Shown here: positions 1-16,851 of the stretch, piece after piece
Position numbering within the stretch: position 1 is the stretch's first letter
How the letters are laid out: the number at the start of each line of letters is the position of its first letter
Assembly (NCBI RefSeq): GCF_035594125.1
Contig: NC_087181.1
Span: 8,214,817-8,278,816 of the forward strand
Reading direction: 5' to 3'
DNA: 64,000 bases
Source: Scylla paramamosain
Lineage: Eukaryota > Arthropoda > Malacostraca > Decapoda > Portunidae
The notes under the pieces: generated by a model
What the model saw: only the letters and a program-made list of their open reading frames with translations
Told to the model about the DNA's origin: nothing
Database searches by the model: none
Translations under genes and position numbers: made by a program

Positions 1-635
<635 letters not shown>

Positions 636-715
636 CGTACATGTATATTTACTGTAATGTTACTTTTAGGTCGAAATTAAAATTACGTCAAGCTGAGTAT
701 ATCTGGCACCAGATC

Positions 716-4422
<3,707 letters not shown>

Positions 4423-4473
4423 CTTCGTAAATCCAACAAATAATCAATGTTTCTACATCACATATTTCTTGCA

Positions 4474-4587
<114 letters not shown>

Positions 4588-4872
4588 TTATTTTATTTTA
4601 TTTTTTTTACGTACATAAATTAAAGGTAAATTTGTTTACGCTAATATTTTTCTCGTTCTCTGATGTTAACAACAGAAAGCGAACCGTAGTTATTTATAGG
4701 AAAAAAATAACCGTGTATAAAAAAAAAATGAGAAAAGAGGAAAACAAAAAACTAATCATATGTCTTGCAACTCGTGAAACCGTAGAATTATATGACGGGA
4801 CGTCTCATTGCATAAGGGAATTTTTTTTTTTATCAAAATGTTACATATACATAAAGAAGCAGAAAAAATGCA

Positions 4873-5018
<146 letters not shown>

Positions 5019-5052
5019 AAAAAAATTTCAGGTCGATCTTCTACAAGTGCCA

Positions 5053-7436
5053 CCATGAGTGTTTTCGGTATTTTTACATACAAAAACGATTCGTTTCCCA
5101 TATCAATAACACTCAAAAGACACCTTTTTGATAATGTTGCTCGCTTTTCCATATCGGATGTTTTTAGTGCTTTTAAGCGTTTTGGTGCCTATTTCATTCA
5201 TAAACACCCAAATGATATGTTCCTAGTAAAGTCATTATACACGTTTTTATCAGTGTTCTGTTTCTTCATATAGGGTGCTTTGTATGCAGTTTACCGTTTT
5301 TGTATACGTTTAAGCTGTTTTTTTTTACGTATGAAGATCAAAACAATGAAAAGGCACGGTTATGATAATGTTGTTTTATTTTCCAGTATATCGTGTTTTC
5401 AATGTTTTTTTTAGTGTTTTGGTACGTAAGAAGCTGAAAAGTTTCCTTTCCCATTTAGAATGACTTGCTTGCAATTGAGCATTTTGGAACTTCACAAGCT
5501 CAAGAACACTCATATTACACGTTTTTTTAGCAATGTTGTTCTGATTCTTCTTATAGGGTGCTTACTATGCATTTTGATGATTTGGTCCCCATCAAGGTGG
5601 TAATCACTTATACGAGTAATACACGTTTATGTTAATGTTGTTCTGCTTCTCCATATAGAGTGGTATTCATGTGTTTTAACGTTTTGGTACCTAAGATACT
5701 GAAAAACACTCATAATACACGTATGTGTTAATATCGTTTCGTTTCCCATATTGGGTTCTATGCATGCATTTTACTGCTTTTACATCTGACAAACTGAAAA
5801 ACACTAAAAACACACTTTTTTGGTAGTGTTGTTCTGTTTATTCAAAAAGAGCGTTTTATAGACGTATTATCGTTTTGGTACGTAAGAGGCTCAATAACAC
5901 TCAAAGGACACGACTTGACAATGTTGTTTTGTTTTCCAATATAGCGTGTTTTGGCATGTAAGAAACAGATAAAAAAAAAAAAACACTCATAAACCACGCT
6001 TTTGATAATGTTTTCTTTTCCCAAATAGGTTGTTTTGCATGCTCTTTAGTGTTTTGGTTCCTGACAAGCTAAAAAACACTAATATTACACCTTTTGAGCA
6101 ATGTTCTGTTTCTTCATATAGGGTGCTTTGTATCTATTTTGACGTTTTGGTACCTACAATCACCCACAATACAGCATTTCTTTATGTACTTTTTTTTTCC
6201 AAAATACTCGTAGAGTGGTATTCATGTATTTTAGCGTTTTTTGTACCTAAAAAGCTGAAAAACGCTCATAATACAAGTTTCTGTACCTAGCAAGCTCAAA
6301 GACGCTCAGTATAAGAGTTTTTCGTAATGTTTTTTGTCTATAAAGGGTGGTTTCCACCACACACGTTTTTGTTAATGTTGTTCCGTTTCTCCAGAAATGG
6401 TGTTTTGTATGTGTTTTAGCGTTTTTGTACGTGAGATGATTTTGATGAAGTTGTTTTGCTTTTCAAAATACCGTGTTTTCCATGTTATATAGTTTGGTAC
6501 GAAAAAGCTGAGAAGCACTCAAAAGACACGTTTTTGGTGAAGTTGTTTTCTTTTCACATATAAATTGATTTGCATGCAATTTAGCGTTTTGGTATCTAAA
6601 AATCACATACACACAAAAAAAAAAAAATCATATTACACGTTTTTAGCAATAGTGTGTTTTTGTTTTCCAAAATAGCACTTTTTTTTTTACCATGCTTTTC
6701 AATGTTTTGGTACGTAAGAAGCTCAAAAGCACTCCAAAGACACGATTTCGGTAATGTTGTTCTTTTTTTTTTCTATATATGGTGCTTTGCATGCACTTTA
6801 GCGTTTTGATATCTAACGAGCTCAAAAACAGTCATATTACACGTTTTTACCAATGTTGTTCAGAGTCTTCTTATTGGGTTTTTTTTTTTTTTTTTTTGCC
6901 TTTTGGCCCCTAACTTGGTAGTAGTCACTCATGATACACGTTTTCGGTAACGTTGTTCTGTTTCTTCATATAAACTACTACTCATGTGTTTTAGTGTTTT
7001 TACTACTTAAAATACACGTTGCTGTTAATATCGTTTTGTTTCCCATATTTGGTACTTTAGCGTTTTCGGAGTTAACAAGTTCAAAAACACTGAAAAGACA
7101 CGTTTTTTTTATAATGTGTTGTTTCTCCTTAAAGTTTGTTTTGCATTTGTTGTAGTGTTTTGGTACGTAAGAAGCTTAAAAACACTCAGACTCGTTTTCG
7201 ATTTTTTTTTTTTTTTTTTTTTACCATCAAGGGTGTTTTCAATGTTTTTTTTGGCGTTTTGGACGCTCATAAAGAGTTAAATGACATGTTTATGTAATGT
7301 AGTCTTGCAACCCCATATAGGGGGTGCTTTGCATGTATTTTGGCGTTTGGATACATAACAAGCTGAAAACATTCAAAACACGTTTTTTTTTTATTTTGTT
7401 ACCTAAAAAGCTCAAAAAACTCATATAACACTTTTT
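5053..7436 (-). repeat. 96-bp satellite, block II, - orientation
   Basis: The same monomers as elsewhere, read as the reverse complement: ACACGTTTTTGGTAATGTTG, then TTTCCCATATAGGGTGCTTT, GCATGCATTTTAGCGTTTTG, GTACCTAACAAGCTCAAAAA. The first 35 bp after the element are still in + orientation; the flip is at about 5088 (ACAAAAACG followed by ATTCGTTTCCCATAT). Monomers with AAGGTGGTAATCACT at about 5590 and relatives near 6160, 6915 and 8182 mark form B of the higher-order repeat. Confidence 0.9.
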
Positions 7437-7965
7437 CAAGGGTTGTACGATCCAGACCTGAAAAAAAAGAATGTTTTTTCTTCTTTTATAATTTTTAGCA
7501 TTTTTCCCCCGCTTCTTTTGATATATGTAACGTTTTGATAAAAAAAAAAATCTTCCCTTATGTAATGAGGTTTTCCGTCATGAAATTCCATGGTTTCGCC
7601 CTCAGCGAGAGATACATGATATGCTTTTTTTTTCTTTTTTTTTTCCCATATTTTTTCTGACATACCTGTTTTTCTTTAGTTTCCTGTGAAAATTTACGGC
7701 TCTCTCACTGCTTGGAATATTAGAGAGCTCAAAATTTTAGGACTAACTATTTTTCTCAGATTTATAAAACAAAAATAAAATTATATATTATTTTTTTTCG
7801 TAAATCCAGCAAATAATCAATGTATCTGCATCAGATATATTTAGCATTAATATTTTATTTATTTTAAACAGTTAAACACTGTTTTTTTACTGAGAAATAT
7901 GGCGAAATATAAAAAAAGTTGTTTTCCACCCTTACCCCCTCGCCAATTAAGCGTGAAATCATGAA
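7437..7965 (+). mobile_element. GGGGGTTGTA-TIR element, copy 2 (3' truncated)
   Basis: Starts with AAGGGTTGTACGATCCAGAC and continues collinearly with copy 3: CTTTTGATATATGTAACGTT, TTATGTAATGAGG, CGTAAATCCAGCAAATAATC. It ends around AATTAAGCGTGAAATCATGA, a motif also at the left edge of copy 5, and lacks the right terminus. It is flanked on both sides by minus-oriented satellite. It has no coding capacity. Confidence 0.75.
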
Positions 7966-8440
7966 TGAAAATCAATGAAAAGACACGATTTTTATTGAGT
8001 TGTTTTGTTTTCAAATATAGCGTGTTTTCCTTTCTTTTTAGCGGTTTATTACGTAAGCTGAAAATCTCTCAAAAGACAAGTTTTCGTACCGAATAACCTT
8101 AAAGACACTTACATTACACGATTTTAGCAATGTTCTGAATCTTTTTTGAAAATGTTTTGTGTATATTTTTAGTGTTTTTATCCCTAACATAGAGGTAATC
8201 AAGCATAATACATGTTTTTGGTAAGGTTGTATTATATCTCCATTCATGTATTTTAGCGTTTTAGTACCTAAAAATCTGAAAAAAAAAAAATCGTAAAACA
8301 AGTTTCTGTTAATATCGTTACGTTTCCCATAATTGGCACTTTGAATACATAGCACCCCGAATAGGGTGCCTTGCATGCTCTTTGACGTTTTGATACCTAA
8401 CAAGTTCAAAAACACTGAAACCACAGAATTTTACTATTTG
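7966..8440 (-). repeat. 96-bp satellite, end of the inverted block
   Basis: Minus-oriented monomers continue after element copy 2. At about 8335-8380 lies a variant monomer containing the small palindrome-like tract GCACCCCGAATAGGGTGCC and CACTTTGAATACATAG. Its reverse complement recurs at 38,070-38,115. Orientation returns to + between about 8430 and 8455, with no transposon at the junction. Confidence 0.85.
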
Positions 8441-9677
8441 ATATCCATAACCATGTTTTTATGTGTATTTCACATTGTTAGGTACGAAAACGTCAAAATG
8501 CACGCAAAGCACCTTATATGTGGAAAGGTAACCAGATTTCCATGAACGTGTCTTTTGAATGTTTGTGAGCGTGCTAGGCATCAAAACGATAAAAAGCATA
8601 AAAATCACCCAATATGAAAAAAAAAAAAAAAAAAAAAAGGTCTCTTCAGTATTTTTGATCTCCTTACGAACCAAAAATAAAAACAAACGCATGCAAAATA
8701 CCTTTTATAGAGAAACAGGATAGTATTATCAAAAACAAGCATATTGAGGGTTTTTGAGCTTGCTAAGTAGAAAAACGAAAAAAAAATGCATAGAAAGTAC
8801 CCTGTATGGAGAAGAGAAAAGACAGTACGAGAAACGTGTATTATGAGTGTTTTTGAGCTTTTTTTAGGTACCAAAATGTGTAAATACCTGAATAGCACTC
8901 TTTATCAAGAAACAGAACAAGATTACTAAAAACATGTATTTTTAGTGTTTTTAACATTACTACGTACCAAAATGCCAAAATGCATGCAAAGCCCCCTATA
9001 TTGGGAAACGAAACGACAATATCAGAATTGTGTCTTTTGAGTGATTTTGGGCGTGTTAGGCATCAAAACGCTAAAAAGTATGTAAATATGGGAATACAAA
9101 ACAACATTATAAAAAAATGTCTCTTTAGGGTGTTTCTGAATTTCTTACAAAATCAAAATGTTAAAACGCATGCAAAACATATATTATGGAGAATAAGAAT
9201 AACATTACTAAAATTAAATATTTTGAGTGTTTTGAGTTTGTTATGTAGAAAATGCCAAAATGCAGGCAAAGTACCTTATATGGGGAAACAAAAACACATT
9301 ACGAAAAACGTGTATTATGTGTGTTTTTCTTAGTTTTTTAGGTACCAAAACGCGAAAATGGATAAGAAAAACAGAATACCATTACCAAAAAAACGTTGAT
9401 TTTGACTAATTCACATTGTTATGTTCCAAAATGCCAAAATGCAAAATGCAAAGCATACTTTATGGTGAATGGAAGCGAGATTTCCAGAAACCTGTCTTAT
9501 GAGTGTTTTTGAGCGTGTTAGGCACCAAAACTCTGAAAAAGCATGGAAATCATCCTATATGACAATACAAAATAACTACATAAAAATATGTGTTTTTTAG
9601 TGTTTTTGAACTTCTTACAGACTAAAACCCTTAAACGCATGCAAAACACACTTCATGGAGAAACAGAATAACTTTAT

Positions 9678-11400
9678 CAGGTATATACGACGAAGAATAA
9701 GGAAACAATAGGTCTATTAAAGGTAACAGAAGGAGAGATGAGTTCTGGAGAGGAGATTAGTAAAATTCTAAATGAGTATTTTTTAACTGTCTTCACCCAG
9801 GAAAACATACAGGACAAGCCTAATAGTGAGCAGATGTTTAGTGCAGATGAGAATAAGCTGACATATATTGCCATTACTAAGGTGATAGTGGAACAGGAGA
9901 TAGGCTAAAAAAGTTCAAGACGCCAGAACCAGATAAAATATATCCCAGAGTACTTGAGGAATGTAAAGAGGTTATTAGTGAGCCGTTAGTTTTTGTCTTT
10001 AGGAAATCACTTAAGTCAGGTGAGGTACCGGTAATGTGGGGGCAGGCTAATGTAGTATCCATCTTTTAGAAAGGAGATAAAGACTTTAACGTCCAATTAT
10101 AGACCTGTCAGTTTAATTTCTGTTGTAGGTAAAATAATGGAGTAAATAATAGCGAAAAACATTAGGGAGCATTTAGACAAACTTCACGAAGGGGAAGTCT
10201 TGCCTGACGAACTTGTTAAGTTTTTACTGTAAGGTTTAAGAGGCGGCAGATAATGATGATAGTTATGAGATCATATATCTGGACTTCAGTAAAGCGTCTG
10301 ACAAGGTACCCCATCAATTGCTTCCGAGAAAGGTTATGGCGCACGTGATAGATGGGAAGGTGTTAGACTGGATAAGGTCGTGGCTAAGCGATAGGTGACA
10401 GAGTTGTTATAAACGGCTCTAAATCCGAGTGGGGTCATGTAATTAATGGAGTGCCACAGGGATCAGAATTAGGGCAATTGTTGTTTTTTAATATATATCA
10501 ATGACTTGGATACTGGAATTATTGATGTAGTAAATTTGCGGATGACACGAAGATAGGTAGATTAATTAGGTCAGAATCGGATGCCATCACTTTGCAGGCA
10601 GATTTAGATAGGATGAACGAATGGACATACAGATGGCAAATGCAATTTAATATCAACAAATGCAAAGTACTTAGCGTAGGTAGAGGAAACCCACGCAATA
10701 AACAACGGAGCTCTGTTACGTTCAGGGTACAAAAAAGATTTAGGAGTAATAGCTTTGAACTCCGTCTAAGAAAGCAATGCATAGAGGCCAGAAACGGTAA
10801 ATAGGGTATTAGGATTCATTTTTAGGAGTATTAAAAGCAAAATGCCCAAAGTAATATTAAAGTTATATTTGTCGCTGGTCAGACCTCATCTAGACTACAC
10901 TGTGCAGTTCTGGTCCCTATATTACAGGATAGATATAGGTCTATTAGAATTAGCACAAAGGAAAATGACTAAAAGAATACAGGAGATGAAGAGTATTCCT
11001 TATGAGGCGAGATTGAAGCTGTTAAATGTATATTCTTAAGAGAGACGTAAGTTAAGAGGGGACCTGAAAGAAGTCTTTAAGTGGAATAAGGACTATAACA
11101 AAGGGGAACGTAAGCAAAATTCTTAGGATCAGTAACAAGGACAGAACAAGAGAAACAACGGGTTGAAGCTTGAAAATTTAGGCTCAAAAAAGAGAGAGGA
11201 AGAAATTGGTTCTCAAATATGAAAGGAACAGACTCAGTAATCAGGTTCTTAGTGCAAAGACATTAGAGAGCTTTAAGAGAAGATTAGACGGATTTATGAA
11301 TTGGGATGATAGGTGGAAATAGGTAGGTATATTTCATACAGGGATTGCCACGTATAAGCCTGATGGCTTCTTGCAGCTTCCTTTATTTTTTATGTTCTTA
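9678..11400 (+). pseudogene. Decayed CR1-type LINE, RT and 3' end
   Basis: Frame-broken reverse transcriptase of a non-LTR retrotransposon on the + strand. Readable pieces are a pre-RT linker (9720-10,060), the palm motif D-F-S-K-A-x-D-K-V-P-H (about 10,281-10,313), G-V-P-Q-G-S (about 10,447-10,465), a thumb-region stretch (10,592-10,804) and R-P-H-L-D-Y (about 10,881), a typical C-terminal RT motif. At least six stops or frameshifts make it inactive. The 3' end, TAAGCCTGATGGCTTCTTGC then TTTATGTTCTTA, looks like the short-repeat terminus of CR1 elements. Satellite resumes on both sides, so it inserted into the array. CR1 assignment is from motif style only. Confidence 0.8.
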
Positions 11401-14400
11401 AACAAGTATTTTAAGTGTTTTGAGCTTGTTACGTACAAAAACGCCAATATACAGGCAAAATACTTGATATGAAGAAACGAAAGGACATAACTAGAGACGT
11501 GTATTATGAGTGCTTTTGAGTTTCTTAGGTACCAAAACGTTGCGTGTATTATGAGTGCTTTTGAGTTTCTTAGGTACCAAAACGTTGAAACACATGAATA
11601 GCATTCTACATGTAGAAACAAAGCAACATTACCAAAAAAACATGTTTTTTGAGTGTATTTTACATTATTAAGTAGTAAAACGCCTAAAAGCGTGCAAAGG
11701 ACGATATATGAGGAAAACAAAAGACATATCCAGAAACGTGTCTTTTGAATGTACATGAGCGTGTTATGCACTAAAACACTAAAATGCTTTTAAATCACAC
11801 TATAAGGAAATACAAAACGTTACGAAAAACGTGTCTTTTGAGTGTTTTGAACTTCATACGTACCGAAAACCTAACAGCATTCAAAAATCTCTTTATGAAG
11901 ATTACCAAAAAGAAGTATTTTTAGTGTTTTTGAGCTTGTTATATACAAAAACGCCCCCCCACCAAAAAAAAAAATGGAAAATACGCTATTTCAGAAAAAG
12001 AAAGGACATTAGGAGGAACGTGTATTTTGACTGTACTTTGAGGTATTCTTAGGTACCAAAACACGAAAACGCATAAATAGCACTCTACTCGTATATGAAG
12101 AAATAGATCAACTTTGACAAAAACGTGTATTTTGAGTGTATATCACGCTAAAATGCACGCATAATCACCCTATATGCGGAAAGTAAACGAAATTTGCAAA
12201 AGCGTGTCTTTTGAATGTTTATGAGCGTGTTAGGCAACAAAACGCTAAAAAGCATGAAAAGCACAATATAATGGAAAAGAAAACATCACCAAAAACGTCT
12301 CGTTTCAGTGTTTTTGAGCTATGCTAAAACGCATGCAAATTACCCTTTATGACGAAAGAGAATAAGATTACGAAAAACAAGTATTTTCAGGATTTTTGAG
12401 ATTGTTACGTAGAAAAACGCGAAAAGTCATAGATAGTACCCTAAATGGAGAAACGGAAAGAAATTACGAGAAACGTGTATTGTGAGTGTTTTTGAGCTTC
12501 TTAGGTACCAAAATGCTAAAATGCATGAATAGTGCTCTATATGGAGAAACATTACTAAAAACGTGGTTTTTAGAGTATCTCACATTGATAGGCACCAAAA
12601 CGGCAAAATGGACGTAAAACACCCTATATGGGGAAAGGAAACGAGATTTCCAGAAACGTGCCTTTTGAGTATTTATGGGCGTGATAGGCAACAAAGCCCT
12701 GAAAAGCATGGAAAGTACTCTATATGTAAAACAAAACAACATTACCAAAAACGTCTCTTTTCACTCTTTTTGAACTGCTTACGAAGCGAAACGCAAAAAC
12801 GCATGCAAAACACCCTTTATAGGGAAACAGAATAACATTATAAAAAAAAAAAAAGCGTTTTGAGGGTTTATGAGCTTGTTACGTATAAAAACGGCAAAGC
12901 ACATGCAATGAACGCTATATTGGGAAACGAAAAGGCATTACAAGAAACCTACATTTTGTGCTTTTGAGCTTTTTAAGTATAAAAACGCTGAAATACATAA
13001 ACACCACTCTATATGGAGAAACAGAACAGCATTACCAAATACGTGTATTTTGAGTCTATTTCACATTGTTAGGTACCAGAACGAGAAAATACACGGAAAG
13101 CACCCTATGCAGGGAAAGGTAACGAAATTTCCAGAAACATTTCTTTTGAATTATATGAGCGTGCTAGGCACCAAAGCACCCTATAAAAGAACAGAAAATG
13201 TTACCAAAAAACGTCTCGTTTCAGTATACTTTCGTACCAAAACGCTAAAACACATGCAAAACACCCTTTACGAAGAAACAAAGTAACATTACCCCCAAAA
13301 AAAAGTATTCTAAGTGTTTTTGAGCTTGTTGCATGAAAAATACGGTTTATGGAGAAACGAAAAGACATAACGAGAAACGTGTATTATGAGTGTTTTTGAG
13401 CTTCTTAGATACCAAAATCTGGAAACGCCTGAATAGCAGTCTATATCGAGAAACAACACAATTACCAAAAATGTGTATTTAGAGTGTATATTATCTATCA
13501 AAACGCCAAAATGCACACAAAGCCCTGTATATGGGAAAACGAAAGGACATTACCAGAAAAGTGGCTTATGAGTGTTTTTGGCCGTGTTAAGAACCAAAAC
13601 GCTAAAAAGAATGTATATCGCTCTATATGAGAATATACAACTACATTACGAAAAATGTGTATTTTGAGACTTTCACACTGTTAGGTACCAAAACGAGAAA
13701 ATGCACGCAAAACACCTTATATGGAGAAAGGAAAAGAGATTTCCAGAAACGTGTCTTTTGAATGTTATGAGCGTGCTAGACACCAAAACGCTAAAAAGCA
13801 CAAAAAAAAACACCCTATAAAAGAAAAAAAAAAGAAAAGAACCTTACCAAAAAAGTCTTGTTTCATTGTTTTTTAACTTCTTACGTACCAAAACGCTAAA
13901 ACGTATACAAAACACCCATTATAGAGAAACACTAAAATTACCAAAATTTGGAGTGTTTTTGAGCTTAATATGTAGAAAAATGCAGGCAAAGTACTTTATA
14001 TTGGGAAACAAAAAAGACATTGCGAGAAACGTGTATTATATGTGTTTTTGAGCTTCTTAGGTACCAAAATGCGAAAACGCATGAATAGCAATCTATATGG
14101 AGAAATTGAACAACATTACCAAAAACGTATATTTTGAGTGCATTTCACACTGGTAGGTACCAAAATGACAAAATACGTGCAAAGCACCCTATATGAGGAA
14201 AGGATACGAGATTTTCAGAAACGTGTCATTTGAGTTTTTTTTTATGAGCGTGATAGACACCAAACCGATAAAAACCATGGAAAGTACTTTATATGGGAAA
14301 AACAAACAATATTTCCAAAACGTCTCTTTTCAGTGTTTTGAGTTACTTACGTACCAAAACGCTGGAATGCATGAAAAATAAATATCAAGAAAAAGTATAA

Positions 14401-14462
14401 CTTTACCAAAAACGTTAATTTTGTTTGTTTGTTACTAAGAAAATGCTAAAATGTATGTAAAG

Positions 14463-14581
<119 letters not shown>

Positions 14582-14947
14582 ATATTACCAGAAACGTTTA
14601 TTATGATTGTTTTTGAGCTTCTTAGGTACGAAAACGCTTAAAGACATGAATAGCACTCTAAATGGAGAAGCCGAAGAACATTGCCAAAGACGTGCATTTT
14701 GAGTGTATGTTACATTGTTAGGTGTTAAAAAGCCAAAATGCACTCAAAGGTCCCTATATAGAAAAAGGAAACAAAATTTCCAGAAATGTGTCTTAAGTAT
14801 TCATGAATGTGTTATTCACCAAAACACTAAATAGCATGGAAAGCACACTATATGGGAAAAACAAAACATTACAAAAAAGTCTCTTTTTAGTGTTTTTGAG
14901 CTACGTGTGTACCAGAACGCTAAAACGCATGCAAAACGCCGTTTATG

Positions 14948-15723
14948 GGCGGGGGTGTTGTATGACCCAGACCTGAAAAAAAAAATCCTTTTTTTATAAT
15001 TTTCTACATTTTTTCCACTTCTTTTGATATATCCAACGTTTTGATAAGAGCAAATTTTCCCCTTATGTAATGAGGTCTTCCGTCATTAAATTCCACGGTT
15101 TCACCCGCCGCGAAGCATTTATGTTTTTTTTTTTTTTTTTTTTTTTTTACCAATATTTTTTTCTGGTATATCCATTTTTCTTTAGAGTCCTATGAAAATC
15201 TACAGTTCTCTCTCTGCGTAAAATTTAGAGAACAAGAAATTTTTGTTTTAGCAATTTTTCTCAGATTTATAATTTATTATACGAAGAATAAAAATATATA
15301 ATTTTTTTTTTTCGTAAATCCAACAAATAATCAATGTATCTGCATTCGTTATATTTTCCGTTAATATTTTATTGATTTTAAACAATTAAACAGTTGTTTC
15401 AACTTTGAAATATGGTTAAATATAAAAAAAAAAAATTCCCTTATGTCGAAATTTTTGTTTGGAGTTCGTTTTGATTTTTGACAAATATTTGGAAGTCAAC
15501 TATGTTTATTTCTTTCTTCGGAATTTTTTTTTTTATTATCACACAAGAAAAACGATAGCAGACATTGTTCTCCTACCCTTCCGGATTATCATTATTATCA
15601 TTATTATTATTATTATTATTATCATTATTATTTATGAAAGAAATTGGTCAATAAATAAGGAAGGAGATATGAGTTGAATATGGGAAATTTAAAATGGGAT
15701 TAGGGATTTTACAATCCCCCCCT
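14948..15723 (+). mobile_element. GGGGGTTGTA-TIR element, copy 3 (both ends present)
   Basis: The left end is GGGGGTGTTGTATGACCCAG and the right end is GGGATTTTACAATCCCCCCC, giving imperfect terminal inverted repeats of roughly 16-18 bp. Length is about 775 bp. The interior is AT-rich with poly(T) runs and an (ATT)n tract at 15,588-15,635. It has no transposase and no coherent ORF, so it is a MITE-like non-autonomous DNA element. Satellite of the same orientation continues on both sides. A target-site duplication was not resolved. Confidence 0.75.
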
Positions 15724-16851
15724 TATGAAAAAAAAAAAAAGAACACCATAACCAAAAAAAAAAAGGTATTTTGCGTGTTTTGAGCCAGTTACATAGATCG
15801 ACGACAAAATGCATTCAAAGTAACCTATATGGGGAAACGAAAAGACATTACGAAAAACGTGTATTATGAATGTTTTTTTTTAAGCTTCTTAGGTAACAAA
15901 ATCCCAAAAGGCATGAAAATCACTATATGAAAATCCAAAACAACAGGACAAAAAACGTGTATGTAGTGTGTTTTGAACTTCTTACGTATCAAAACGCTAA
16001 AACGCATGCAAAACACCCTTTATAGAGAAACGGAATATCATTACCAAAAATAAGTATTTTGAGTGTTTTTCAGCTTGTTACGTAGAAAAACGTTCATATA
16101 GAAAGTACCCTATATGAAGAAACGAAAGGATATTTCGAAGAACGAGTATAATGAGTGTATAATGAAAAGCATGAATAACACTCTATACGGTGAAAAAGAA
16201 CAAAACAGAAAGAAAAGTGTATTTTGAGTCTATTTCACATTGTTAGGTACCAAACGCCAAAATGCCAAAAACGCATTCAAAGCACCCTATGTGCGAAAGG
16301 AAACGAGATTTCAAGAAACGTGTCAAGAAAAGTGTTTTTTGAGTGTTTTTTTTTTTTCGCATTCATAGGTGCCAAATCGCCAAAAAGTATGCAAAGCCTC
16401 CTATAAAGGGAAATTAAACAATACCAGAAACATGTTTTTAGAGAGTTTTGAGCATGTTAAGCACCAAATCGCTAAAATAGATGGGAATCACCCTACATGG
16501 GAATAAAAAAAAAAAAGAAACAAATTTAAAAACGTGACTTTTGTGTATTTTTTGTTTACATCTTACGTACCAAAACGCAAAAACGGATGCAGGACATCTT
16601 TTATCTTCGTTCTGGAATGTTACCGAAGACAAGTATTTTCAGTGTTTTTAACTTCTTACGCCAAAAAGCACGTTAAAAAAAAAAAAAAAAAACTATATGG
16701 GGAAACGAGAGGACATTACGAGGAACGTGTATTATGCATATTTTTTTAGCTTTTTAGGTCCCAAAACGCGAAAAAGCATGAAAATGACCCTATATGGAGA
16801 AAAGAAGAACATTACCAAAAACGTGTATTTTGAGGCTATATCACATTGTTA

